Shown: positions 10,392-21,931, counted from the first letter of the stretch. The stretch: DNA of 33,733 nt from Pelargonium cotyledonis (GCA_036897625.1 JAYMTA010000241.1:1-33733); one strand, 5' to 3'. The notes: a model not told the origin generated them from the sequence alone. Program-made: numbers and translations.

Positions 10392-13300
10392 ATGGCGGCT
10401 CCGCTGTGCGAGTCTCGCTCCCACTATCTATCTCCGCTGTCTTCAATTTCCAACCACCACCACCTCTTCGTCTCAAGTCTACGATGTTCGTCTCCTTCTC
10501 TTTCAGTTTCCGGCGCCGGCGGGAACGGAAAATTGCTGCGACAAATGTTGGGGCTTGAAGTGAGAACAACGTTGAAAGCGAAAGCGTATACCAGAAGCAG
10601 AAGCAGAAGAACGGTGGCTGTTTCTTCTTCGTTGGGAGGTCTTCTGAGTGGGATTTTCAAAGGAACCGACGATGGAGAATCGACCAGACAAAAGTACGCC
10701 CAAACTGTTGCTCTCATCAATAGATTGGAAGCTGAAATGTCCAGCTTGTCCGATTCAGAGCTCAGGGACAAGACTTCACTCTTCCAGGAACGAGTCCAAA
10801 CCAAAGGCGAATCTCTGGACTCCATTTTACCTGTATGTTCTCGTATTCATTGTTAATTACTACGCCAATTCGTCGTTGCTTCAAAATCAAAATGAAGAGC
10901 AATTTACAGTTTCAAACTTGTCAATTGCATTGCAGGAAGCATTTGCTGTTGCTAGGGAAGCCTCGAAAAGGGTTTTAGGTCTTCGACCCTTTGATGTCCA
11001 GTTGATAGGTAAAACTTCTTAGGTTTGACTTGGCATAGCATTATAAATTTACGACCAGTGGAGTCTATATTTGTTTGTATGAACTTTATTTAGTGAGAAG
11101 GAACCAATTGTGTTGTGTAGGTGCTATGGTTCTTCACCAGGGAGAAATAGCTGAAATGAGGACTGGAGAGGGAAAGACCCTTGTTGCTATTTTACCGGCT
11201 TATCTGAATGCATTAAGTGGAAAAGGAGTTCATGTTGTTACCGTGAATGATTATCTGGCGCGACGTGATTGTGAGTGGGTTGGTCAGGTTCCCCGCTTCC
11301 TCGGATTGAAGGTTGGCCTAATCCAACGTATGTCTCGTTCTGCTGTATTAGCTCTATTAATTTTAATCTGTTGTCCCATTTCCTTCCATATATATAGCTA
11401 TAATTTTATGGATAAATAATCAAATTTGGCTGAATGGAGGTTGATCATTACACTATTTCAGAACTTCTGCCCTTGTGGTAATCTCTTTTTTCATCTTTTT
11501 GTAGCTTACTTTTGAAAAAGCCTTAACTTTTGCCGTTCTCCAGAATCTCTTATGCAGGAAAAGTCATCCAGTTCCTTTTAACTGTAGTTTGATTATCACA
11601 CTTCTTGCCTTTTAGACTAATGATCTTATTCTCTCTCACATTCTCGTCCCTGATTATAATTGTATCCAACTCCTTTATGTATATATCTCTTTTCCTATAC
11701 TCTATCAACTTTTATTTCTATATAAGGATAGATGTTTTGGTATAGAATTGTGTGAATTTGCATTTATTCAGTCCTCTGTACTTTTAGGTTTCGTATTGTT
11801 TTATATTTTATTCTTTGATACTGCGTTGCATTTACACATTGACTTGCAAATTTTAATTATCACTGAACCTAATAACTTGTGTATATGCTGGCAGAGAATA
11901 TGACTAGTGAACAAAGAAGGGAAAATTACTTATGCGACATTACATATGTCACTAATAGTGAGCTTGGATTTGATTACTTGAGAGACAATCTTGCCACGGA
12001 AAGTAATTCTTGCTTTGCATTATGAGTTTATTTGGTAACTTTAAGTTGTAGTTAATTCTGTACATTCAGTAACCTTTTTAGTATTTTAGCTGAATGTAAT
12101 TCTCTCTGTATGTACAGAGTGTTGAGGAGCTTGTTATGAGGGTTTTTAATTACTGTGTAATTGATGAGGTTGATTCCATCCTTATTGATGAAGCAAGAAC
12201 TCCTCTCATCATATCTGGACCTGCAGAGAAACCTAGTGATCAGTATTATAAAGCTGCAAAAATAGCCGCTGCTTTTGAACGAGATATACATTACACTGTA
12301 AGACTGCTAAACTGATCGTTTGGTTTTGAATACTGAGTAAACTGGAAGTGTGTAGATTCAAATTTCATGTGGTTTATTGAGTCCTCTATTAGTTTCAATA
12401 CTATAACAGCCATGCCATTTCCCAAACAAAACAAACTTGGGAATTGGGATCTTCTATCTGAGTTCTTCTCCTCCACTGCAGCTCTTCAAATGTTATTTTT
12501 TTCTTTCAAATCATGCTTTTTCATGTCTTTTCTTATTACCATTTCCCACATTTATAAGGTTTAGCCCAGCTCTTTTAGTTTCTTCTAACTTAATTTTCCA
12601 CATTTGATCACGAGGTCACTAATTCCTATGTTGCATATACCCAAACCGCATTAGGCAGTTTTCCCGCTCTTTTTGACTGACTGAGCTTATTTTTACACTC
12701 ACTGACTCAAATATTCCAAATGTATCCTTCCTAGTTGATGAATACAACATTTCTTGAATCGTAGAAAAAATATTTTCCCAGCTTCTAGTGGTTTAAAAGA
12801 TAAATGTATTATACAACAGATTAGGGAATGGTAATCTTTCTTCTTTACTCTTCATCCCTTACATAGATTGTTTATGCAGGTTGATGAGAAGCAAAAATCA
12901 GTTCTAATCACAGAACAGGGTTATGAGGATGCTGAAGAGATTCTGAATACGAAAGATTTATATGATCCCCGGGAACAATGGGCATCATACCTTCTGAATG
13001 CAATAAAAGCAAAAGAGCTATTTCTCAGAGATGTTAACTATATCATCCGTGGCAAGGAGGTCCTTATTGTGGATGAGTTTACTGGTCGAGTTATGCAGGT
13101 ATTTCTTCCTATTTAGATACCTAAACTACTTTCTCATAGAAGTTGTCACTGTATTCAGCTTAGTTGCATGTACTTACAAAGTAGAGAAGGAAACTCTTTT
13201 CTTTTTCTTTTTTCTTTTTTAACGAAGCTACCTGAGATAGTGAGGTATTTGGCATAGACCCCTACTGGATTTATTAAAAGAGAAGAAAGGGAGTACAAGA

Positions 13301-16300
13301 ACTCAAAGGGGACATAATGAGCCTTACCCCAAGCAAACAGAACACATGCTAAGGGTATGCGAATGCATAAAGTAAAAAGTATCTATTATGACGATGCAAA
13401 TAACCATCCCTACTGACAGTGACGATGACAGTTAATATTATGTAGCATTTAGTTCCTTCATTGATTCAAAATAATTACTTAACTGTATGTATTGAAAATT
13501 CAGACTTAATGGTGGTTTCCTTGATTCCTTCATTCATTCTTTTCTTTCTTTCTTTCTTTCTTTCTTGTTTCTTCTCTTCTTCCCCTATTTGTCAAAATTT
13601 CTCCCATTTTGTCTATAACATCTCCATGTCGCTTAGAATCTGTCCTTTCTTCTCATTATGTTTCTGTCTATTTTTTCTACTATTGCACTTGCCCTAGATC
13701 AATTGGTATCAGAGCCGAAAAGATTCCACAGCATTTAATTCCCAAACAAAGCCCAAGTCTGTCAGTTTTGTTTTTTTTTTTAAGAAGAAAAGCAAACTAA
13801 GAAACCACTCAGTGAGCAGGACCAGGCATACCATATACTTCAGCCGCCATTATTTCTGCATCACTACACTTCAGCCAGAACCAAACCCTACCAGCAAACT
13901 CTCCGTCTGACCCCAATCACAGCCACCACTGCATGTGCGGAGGGAACCCCGTTAAGATCTTTTTCTGCTATCTGACCCGATTCTATTCTGACTTCACTGA
14001 TTTTAAAGGGTTTGTTGGCTATCATGGTGATATTTCCTGCTGCTTTATGACTCAATGGGGGGAACGATCTGCATATACTGTTTTGTTTGCTTTTGGAGAT
14101 AACTCATGATATGGGCCCTGCATTATTCAGCTTTTCTTGGTCTTAACACTCACAGGATTCGGGTTCTTTTCCACTGGGAGAGAATAGTGAGGGACAGTCA
14201 ATATTACGTACTCCCTCCATCCCAAAATAAGTGTCACGTTTCGCTTGCATTTTTGTTCTAAAATAAGTGTTTTGTTTCCTTTTTAACTTAGTTATGCATG
14301 AATTATCTGTCTGGTTTCATTGGCTGGTCAAGTACCACCAATTGAAGGCTTTGCAATCATTGAATTTCCTGCACCGTTTAACCTTTCACTTGAAAGATAG
14401 AAAACAAGCTAGTAGACCACCCCAACACTTTCATTTATAGAACAAACTCTAAAGTGAATATCTTGAAATTTGAAGATTAGAGATAAATATAGATACATTC
14501 ATCAACGACTCTTAATTGCAAAGAATAACAGTTTGTTTCTTGTATTCTGTGATAGGGGAGGAGATGGAGTGATGGCCTTCACCAAGCAGTTGAGGCAAAA
14601 GAAGGTTTGCCCATTCAAAATGAAACTGTGACACTAGCTTCAATTAGCTACCAAAATTTCTTTCTTCAGGTTTGAGCAGGGTTATCTTTCAACTCATTAG
14701 ATGAATCATTATAATGGCATACATCATCAACTTGTTGGCTTGTTTTGTGCAATGTTACAGTTCCCAAAACTTTGTGGAATGACTGGCACTGCAGCAACTG
14801 AAAGTGCAGAATTTGAGAGCATATATAAACTCAAAGTTACAATCGTGCCTACAAACAAAGCCATGATAAGAAAGGTTTGCCAAATTATATCATTGACGTG
14901 ATGTTATTCAATCCGTAATGTGGGCTGAGTAGTATATAAAACTTGTTCATATTATTCCTCAACCCTCCCATTTATCTCTTCAACTTATTTCTCAGGATGA
15001 GTCCGACGTAGTTTTCAGGGCAACTACCGGGAAATGGCGGGCAGTTGTTGTAGAAATTTCTAGAATGCACAAGACAGGCCGTCCAGTGCTTGTTGGCACA
15101 ACTAGTGTGGAGCAGAGTGATTCCTTGTCAGAACAATTGAAAGAGGCTGGGATTCCCCACGAGGTGAGTTTCTTTTCTCTGTCTGCCTTTTCTTAATGCA
15201 TATTCTAAACTGCACTCTATAGTGAATGAATAAATGTATTTTTTTAATTTCTTTTTCTTTGTGTTTTGGCAATGCAAAATTTCTCACTAAGACCTCCACT
15301 CCATTGTTTTTACACCAAACCATTGTGTTTTTGGCAATGCAATTTTTCTCACCAAGATACCTCCACTCCATTGTATGAAGTTTCATTCTTTTAGTAAATT
15401 GACAAGAGAATATATCACTTTCTTTGAAGGTTCTCAATGCAAAACCAGAGAATGTGGAGAGAGAAGCAGAAATTGTGGCACAGAGTGGTCGTCTCGGGGC
15501 AGTGATGATTGCCACCAATATGGCAGGTCGTGGAACAGATATAATACTGGGTGGTAATGCAGAATTCATGGCTAGGTTGAAGCTACGTGAGATTCTTATG
15601 CCAAGGTATCATCTAAGATTCCATTAAGATTTGGTTGACTCTAGAGTTAAGGTGTTCTTGTTTTAGGTTCAGGTTTCTAGGGTTTAGATAAATAGGTAGT
15701 TATAGTTTCTAATTTTGAATTCTATTTGTTTACCGGGGAATCACTTTAATATCAACTCTTTCAGAACTTACTATCTTTTTAATTTTGGCCGCCACACATA
15801 ATTTTTAATTGTTGAATTCCACAAGTGTAGTTTAAAACTCCAATTGAGTTGTTTTCTGTTTTCCCCCTTAGCTCTGTTTTTTTAAATAACTAGCTAGTGT
15901 TAGAAGGGAAGAGGCCATTCCTTCATGCTGGGTTACATATTGAATTTTCTTTGAGGTGATATTAAATATTGCAGAGTTGTCAAGAAGCCATATGAAGGAA
16001 CATTTTCAGTGAAGAAGCTTCCTCCACAGAAGAATTGGAAGGTTTGGTTTTGGTATAGAATATTTGTTTTGTTTTGGTGTATAAAGTGAGCTTTATCAGA
16101 GAACAACATGCTCTGAAATTTGCTTATCCTCGAACTGAGCATTATATGGTTTTCCAGGTAACAGAAAGTCTATTTCCGTGCAAACTATCCAGCAAGAATA
16201 CCAAATTGGCTGAGCAAGCTGTACAGTTAGCAGGCAAAGCATGGGGTAAGATGTCATTAACTGAGCTTGAAGCAGAGGAGCGTTTATCTTATTGTTGTGA

Positions 16301-18981
16301 AAAGGTTAGTTTTGTAATTGTAACTGATCCAAAATATAAGATTTTATGACCTATTCTACATTTTTTATAGAAAAATATTTGAATTATATAATGTTCAGTT
16401 TTAGTCATAATGTAAATGCATATACAGGCTCCTGCTCAGGATGAAGTCATAGCTAAGCTGCGGAGTGCTTTTCTGGAAATTATTAAAGAATTCAAGGTCT
16501 ACACTGAGGAAGAAAGGAAGAAGGTTAGGCTAGTTTAGTTTGGTGAATAGGACTTTACTTGGATTTGTTGCCATTGATTGCAATTTCTTTTTGTTTCTAT
16601 TTTACAGGTTGTCTCAGCTGGTGGGCTTCATGTGGTAGGGACAGAACGGCATGAATCGCGCCGGATTGACAATCAGGTTAAAGTCACAAACATGGTTATA
16701 GGATTCAAACTGGCTACTTGTATTACAGTATCTTGCATTGTGTTCAAGATTCTCTTCTACATTTTCTAGTAGAATGAAATTTCCTGTTTCCCTATATATT
16801 CTTTACATTGAATTAGTCTTTAATTTATTAAATATATATATGTGCAGTTGCGTGGTCGAAGTGGCCGGCAAGGGGATCCAGGAAGTTCCCGCTTTTTCCT
16901 TAGTCTTGAAGATAACATATTCCGTATTTTTGGTGGAGATCGGATTCAGGTTTTAATTAAATTGTCAGTTGTTTAGTTGTTAGTGCTGTCCTAGGTTATG
17001 CTTATTGAAATATTCTAGTTATTGCAATTTGTAGGGTTTGATGACAGCTTTTAGGGTTGAAGACCTACCAATTGAGTCCAAGATGCTGACTAAAGCTCTA
17101 GATGAAGCTCAGAGGAAAGTCGAGAATTACTTTTTTGATATAAGAAAGCAATTATTTGAGTATGATGAAGTGTTGAACAGCCAGAGAGATCGTGTGTATA
17201 CAGAGAGAAGACGAGCCCTTGAATCTGACAATCTCCAATCTCTTCTTATTGAATATGCTGAACTTACAATGGATGACATAATAGAGGTAAACTTTTTGAG
17301 AACTTTGTTGACTAAATAAGTACCTTTAATTTAATTAATTTAATTAATTTAATTCCTTGTAAATAAGCATGTCTGGAGCATTTCACGAACTTATATTTTT
17401 ATTATGAATAGGCAAATATTGGTTCTGATGCGCCAAAGGAAAGTTGGGATCTCGAAAAGCTCATTTCAAAAATTCAGCAGTAAGATGCACCCTTTCAATA
17501 CTATGCGCACAATTGCTAATGCTTGACAGACAAAAAAGCAGCCTATTTATTCTCTTTCATGTGATGCTTAACTGTATATGGTAGCGGTTTTTATTCTTTA
17601 AAGTGGTGTTTATAGCGACAGATACATTTTAAGTTAGATTTTGAAGTTGTGTGATGATTGTTACCCATCACATTCATAGAACATCCAGCAGAGCAGATGA
17701 TGCCAAGCAATACTATTTAGAGATGTATTGTGAGACTTTATGTAAGTTGGTCACTGTCGAACTAGGTTAAAAAATTCCTGGTGAATGGAATTTTCAAAGC
17801 CTGCCTCCCCTTTAGGTTTGAAACTTATTTTATTGCTGGACTTTCTTACACAAAAATATATTCTGGTAATGTATCATTGATTGCTTTGCTTGCAGTGTTG
17901 CGGGATTAATTTCTGCATTATTATATTATTATTGAAGTGGTTTCCTTGCTTTAGTACAATTTTGCTGACAAAAATGCTGTCCCACTTTTAGGTACTGCTA
18001 TCTGTTGAACGATTTGACCCCAGATTTATTGAGAAGCAAGTGTTCAAGTTATGAGGATTTACAAGATTACCTTCGTCTTCGTGGTCGTGAAGCATATCTG
18101 CAAAAAAGGGTATGAGAATGTCATTATTTCCCTTTTTCTTTTGTCCAGAGGAATATATGCCTATGAGAGGGACAACTTGCTGAATTGTGATCATATGGTT
18201 AACTTGTCTAGTGGCATGATTTCATAAAGCAATAATGATCTAAGCAAGCCCTCAAATCTAAAGCATGGCCTATTACTATAATTTTTTGAGATAATGCAGT
18301 TCAAAGGCATGCGAACACCGAACAGTCTGTTCATTTTTATTTTTAATTTGGATAGTAATTTGATGAGTTTGGTGATAACCCCACAAGTAGTTGGCAACGC
18401 AAACAACCAAATTTAGTCTGTGTTATGCCATTACAGTTCCAGTTATTGATGATTTCCGAAACTTATTTAAATTCTTTTTCACTATCAATGTTTTAGGATA
18501 TTGTGGAGAAGGAAGCACCAGGTTTAATGATGGAAGCGGAAAGATTCTTAATCTTAAACAATATAGATCGCTTGTGGAAAGAACACTTGCAAGCGCTTAA
18601 GTTTGTCCAGCAAGCTGTAGGATTGCGTGGATATGCACAACGGGATCCTCTTATTGAGTACAAGCTTGAAGGCTACAACCTCTTTCTGGAGATGATGGCA
18701 CAGATAAGAAGAAATGTTATATACGCTATATACCAGGTTTGCTAATGAGTTGATCGCCTGAAAATTCATGTTGCCATTGTTAAACTTCCATGCTATTATT
18801 TACTTATTTTGTTAATTTTTCCCCGGTTGTATCACAGTTTAAACCTGTAATGGTCAAGAACGAACAAGAACGAGCACAAAATGGCAAACCCGTCAAAAAA
18901 GGTAAGGGTGATAAAAACCCGGATCCAGTTGGTGCTGTGGACTCATCTTCATCAATCACCAGACCTCAAGCTAGTGCATAG
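10392..18981 (+). CDS. SECA1: Chloroplast preprotein translocase ATPase SecA1
   Basis: Twenty exons join in frame: 10392-10832, 10936-11008, 11121-11327, 11895-11998, 12118-12297, 12880-13098, 14556-14669, 14761-14874, 14996-15163, 15430-15605, 15975-16041, 16158-16304, 16428-16523, 16608-16676, 16848-16949, 17035-17286, 17412-17479, 17992-18109, 18497-18736 and 18838-18981; 3099 nt, 1032 residues, close to the known plant SECA1 length. SecA drives proteins such as plastocyanin and PsbO across the thylakoid through SecYE. Seen: a Ser/Arg-rich, acid-poor transit peptide (about 1-75), Walker A MRTGEGKT (184-191), Walker B VIDEVD (289-294), motif TNMAGRGTD (569-577) and [12 protein letters not shown] (726-737), then the helical scaffold and wing region and a Lys-rich tail without the bacterial zinc-binding C-terminus. 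Oddity: intron 4 has GA, not GT, at its 5' end (11999-12000); no nearby canonical GT-AG choice keeps the conserved frame. SECA2 is less likely because the end matches SECA1-type proteins. Known also as AGY1. Confidence 0.93.
11999..12117 (+). other. SECA1: SECA1 intron 4 with non-canonical GA donor
   Basis: Exon 4 must end at ACG (11998) and exon 5 must begin at AGT (12118) to give the conserved DNLAT|SVEEL junction. The intron then starts GAAAGT where GTAAGT would be expected. The only nearby GT (12003-12004, after GGAAA) adds four bases and shifts the frame, and retaining the intron reaches a stop within about ten codons. Confidence 0.7.
13539..13566 (+). repeat. TTTC tetranucleotide microsatellite
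   Basis: About six TTTC/CTTT units lie in SECA1 intron 6, in a pyrimidine-rich tract. Confidence 0.85.
13704..13716 (+). mobile_element. Retrotransposon primer-binding-site-like sequence in SECA1 intron 6
   Basis: TGGTATCAGAGCC is the standard plant LTR-retrotransposon primer binding site, complementary to the 3' end of initiator tRNA-Met. The surrounding intron (13099-14555, 1457 bases) is the longest in the gene. A G-run resembling a polypurine tract lies near 14055-14063, but I found no paired long terminal repeats, so a truncated or TRIM-like relic is an inference. Confidence 0.4.
14209..14330 (+). mobile_element. Stowaway/mariner-like MITE, copy A, in SECA1 intron 6
   Basis: After a TA dinucleotide the sequence CTCCCTCCATCCCAAAATAA (14211-14230) matches the Stowaway terminal consensus. 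Inside, TAGTTATGCATGAATTA (14290-14306) is the reverse complement of the internal motif in the copies near 24.1 and 25.1 kb. No right terminus was recognised, so the true end is uncertain. Confidence 0.55.
15260..15374 (+). repeat. Imperfect direct duplication in SECA1 intron 9
   Basis: 15260-15307 and 15324-15374 are near-identical copies (each with GGCAATGCAA, TTTCTCAC and CCTCCACTCCATTGT) separated by 16 bases. They differ by a few substitutions and a short indel, indicating a local tandem duplication. Confidence 0.85.
17326..17354 (+). repeat. TTTAATTAA nonamer tandem repeat in SECA1 intron 16
   Basis: About three units of TTTAATTAA in tandem, just after exon 16. Confidence 0.8.
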
Positions 18982-20078
18982 AATCAACATAAGAGGAATT
19001 CGGATAAGGCCCCATTGGAGGAGAATGGAGGGATATATGAGAGATTAATATAGTTCAAGGTTAAAAGTACATATGAGTCTGTAATCATTTGTTGTAAAGT
19101 AAATTCATAGCATGCCAGCCATGTAGATTTGAGATTTTCCTGTCAACAGTTCCCATATCTGAACCATCATTCAGATAAAGAAAAGTAATAATATATTGTT
19201 TTTGTTATGCTAATCAATTTCAGGAGTCATTGAACATTGGTATTCTTAAGTCTACTCCACTGTTTGCTACTCATTGAACATTGTATTCTTCGGTCTCTAT
19301 TGTATGCTTGTTTGGTAACCCTATGGTCGCTTAAGCCTTAAAGGAGATGTTGCCACATAAGTAACACTAATAGGACTCGAGTAGGTTGTTTGGTAAGGAT
19401 AACAAAATGGAACCAAACTCCTTTTAAAAATTCTAGTAAAATGAATTGAGTTAGACCTGATGTGTCGATAAGTTCAACTGATATTGTTATGTCATTCGAA
19501 CCTGTCCTTTTTTCTACGTACTCTGTCCATTTTGGTTATTTTTAAAATTGACACATCCTTACAATTGTTTTGATATGAACATACAATTACACAATATTTC
19601 TTACAACTCAGCAAATTTTCAGCATTGTTACCAAACAAGGCCTATGTATTATTTGGCTAAAAAAGTTAGTTCAAAAAGCTTTATGAAGTTATGGCAATCA
19701 CCCCAATTAGCACCCCTAGGAAACAAGATAACCCGCATACATTTTGCTAGTGCAAAAGATCACAAGGCCCTTAGGGAAACATGTTCTTTTGAATCAAAGC
19801 GTTGAGCTTGGCAAATGATGTATCAAAACTTTATAGTGATCATAAGAAAGATAGGCATTATGTATGTAGTCAAGAAGTATACCACAAAAGCATGCATTCT
19901 AAAAGTATGGTTTCTAGATACATTGATGATTGTGATGGCATCATTCATATGACAATAATAAAGATAGTTAAAAACAAAAATGTAGACAAACTAACCAGCA
20001 AAAAAGCCGGGTTCTGTTCGTCTTTTCTCAATGGAAATATGCGTCTACAGGATCTGTAAAACCTGTATCCACTATATA
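18982..20078. other. Convergent intergenic region, SECA1 / L7Ae-like
   Basis: SECA1 and the L7Ae-like gene run towards each other here, so both 3' UTRs lie in this 1.1 kb. It holds one candidate MITE (19303-19645). The ORFs at 19548-19805 and 19802-20059 do not resemble any family I know and the first overlaps the MITE; I do not call them genes. Confidence 0.5.
19303..19645. mobile_element. Candidate hAT-like MITE
   Basis: GCTTGTTTGGTAAC at 19306-19319 is mirrored by GTTACCAAACAAGGC at 19627-19641, giving inverted ends about 335 bases apart. The sequence TGTAT flanks the left end and recurs just right of the other end. TIRs of the form CTTGTTTGGTAAC are common on plant hAT-type MITEs. A further internal TTTGGTAAGGATAAC lies near 19390. 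No coding capacity. Confidence 0.5.
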
Positions 20079-21171
20079 CTAAGTCATCAACTCAGCACCA
20101 GGTTTCTCTATCAGTGAAACAAGAGACTGTTCTTCAACATTGATTTCATTGCCATCTGTAGGGATGGAGAGGATTTCCTCAAAGGTTTCATTGATGGCAT
20201 TTCCTTTAACCTACAATTAATCAAAGCAAAGCCGAAATAAACAGATAGAAGACGGCATGTCCAATTGTAACACTACAACAAACTACAAGCAATTGTTGGT
20301 AAAAAGTAACATATACATTTTAGATAATATCACTATCAACATCACCAGCTCACTGCCGAAGCTCATGAATCCTTACCTTAACTCCAATGGCTAGTGCCGT
20401 TTTAAGATTGACAAGTTGCCCTAATCTTAACGATCCAGCTTTACTATCTTTGACAAAGATGATTGGTACCTTCCGAGAGGCTGCCAAGCTTGGTATATGC
20501 TTTGTCAGCCACCGCGGATTGCAATCCAAAGCTAATAATATAGCCTGCACTTCAAAACAAAACAAAATCATATAATTGTTATTTATTCTATGAAATCATA
20601 ATTGAGTGATTTATTAGCCGAATCAGAACCTGAAGGCGATGGGAAGTTACTGATTGTTGTTGGGAAGATGCTGGTGACATCCGTTCAAGTACGCGAGTCA
20701 CATCGTTTACTCCAATGGAGAATTGTTGCTTCATTTTTTACCCCCAAAAAAAACACAAAATTAAGTGTTTGAAAAAAAAAAAAGAATTGGTCAGAATTTA
20801 ATTGGAAACAAATGAATCGGAGTCCCAACCTTCAACCATATGTTGTTGGGCAAGGGGTTTCTTCCATCTAAAACCCTCTGCGACTCAATTGCTCTATCGA
20901 GAAATCAAAAGGTTCATTCAAAAAACACTAACTGAACAATGACGACTTGAATGCCATGATATTGATTCGTTTACCTCTGAATCGATTGGAGCAGACGATC
21001 TAGACGCTCTCCCTCGTAGCAGCTTCTGTTGTAAGCAAGTAAATTATTGAAAAAAGAAGAAAATTGAAGAAAACTAGAAAATAACACGTACTGTTGTTGT
21101 TGCTGTTGAGGAGTAGCGATTGCAGATGCAGATTTGATGGACTTTTGGGAAGGTTTTTTTCGACTTGGCAT
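20079..21171 (-). CDS. L7Ae/L30e-family RNA-binding protein, RPP38-like
   Basis: Six minus-strand exons join in frame: 21092-21171, 20975-21025, 20830-20893, 20630-20728, 20377-20544 and 20079-20210; 594 nt, 197 residues, all introns GT-AG. The family binds kink-turn RNAs; RPP38 is the L7Ae subunit of eukaryotic RNase P and RNase MRP. Seen: a basic N-terminus with a six-Gln run (22-27) ending at the first donor, then a helical region (YEGERLDRLLQSIQR), the segment FSIGVNDVTRVLER that matches the conserved L7Ae G-x-N-x-V/T helix, and the core AILLALDCNPRWLTKHIPSL...VPIIFVKD, followed by LGQLVNLKTALAIGVK. The C-terminus is an acidic tail. The upstream palindromic site II pair suits a ribosome/RNA-processing gene. 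From memory, Arabidopsis At4g01790, next to SECA1, is annotated as an L7Ae protein. The L7Ae call is firm; RPP38 function is inferred. Confidence 0.87.
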
Positions 21172-21346
21172 ATTTGTGAGCAACAGCCACAACCTGTTCG
21201 ACGAAATGTCAAGCAGAAGTTGAAGATTTTTTCGTCTTTTCGCGGCACTTTTTGCTCGGAATCTGGCTAGGGCGCTTGGTGGTTGTTATGTTACCAGTAA
21301 AATCCCAATCGGTCTCTAGTCTCCAACTTATATTTGAATGTTTTCA

Positions 21347-21361
21347 TGGGCCTTAGGCCCA
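21347..21361. promoter_or_regulatory. Palindromic site II pair upstream of the L7Ae-like gene
   Basis: TGGGCCTTAGGCCCA is two TGGGCC elements in mirror orientation separated by three bases, 176 bp before the ATG. Such TCP-type sites are typical of plant ribosome-biogenesis promoters. Confidence 0.6.
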
Positions 21362-21931
21362 ATCTTAAAAATTAGGCTTCAGGCTCATTAGTTTTGCTAA
21401 AATTCTTGTGCAGCTATGCTTACTAGGAGTAACTATTTGAATTTGTTCGGATTCGAATAGATAAAAAGTAATCAAAATTCGATGCAAACATATTGTTACC
21501 ATCTCTGTTTTCATTAATCATTATATGCTAGTTTGTAAGAGCATGTTTGCTACAGTTAGATTGATTCTTGTCATGTTTTATTTTAAGTCGTATTATGATA
21601 GTTATGTTAATTTTATAGTTTGTTTCCACTTCATCGTTGAAGTGTCCAATATGCTCTACATTGTTTGAGAATTTATTTTTTCTTTACTCACTGAAAATTG
21701 TTTTTGTGTTGTTATTATTATGAGTAAATGAATATTGTTTGAAACGAGTGCACGTTAAATATATCTGAAGAGAATAATAATTGATATCTACTAAATAAAT
21801 TACTTATATACGATAATTTGAATCTATATCAAGTCTGTTGTATAGAAGTCGGTTAAGAAAACAACTTGTTAGTCACTACAAATTGAATTTTGTTTTGTTA
21901 TAGCATATGATAGTAAACATAGGATACTTCA

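Noticed and set aside
10424-10825. Minus-strand ORFs opposite SECA1 exon 1
   Set aside because: Mirror frames of a coding exon with no family match.
19548-20059. Two plus-strand ORFs downstream of SECA1
   Set aside because: The first overlaps the MITE, neither matches a known domain, and no splice or promoter context supports them.
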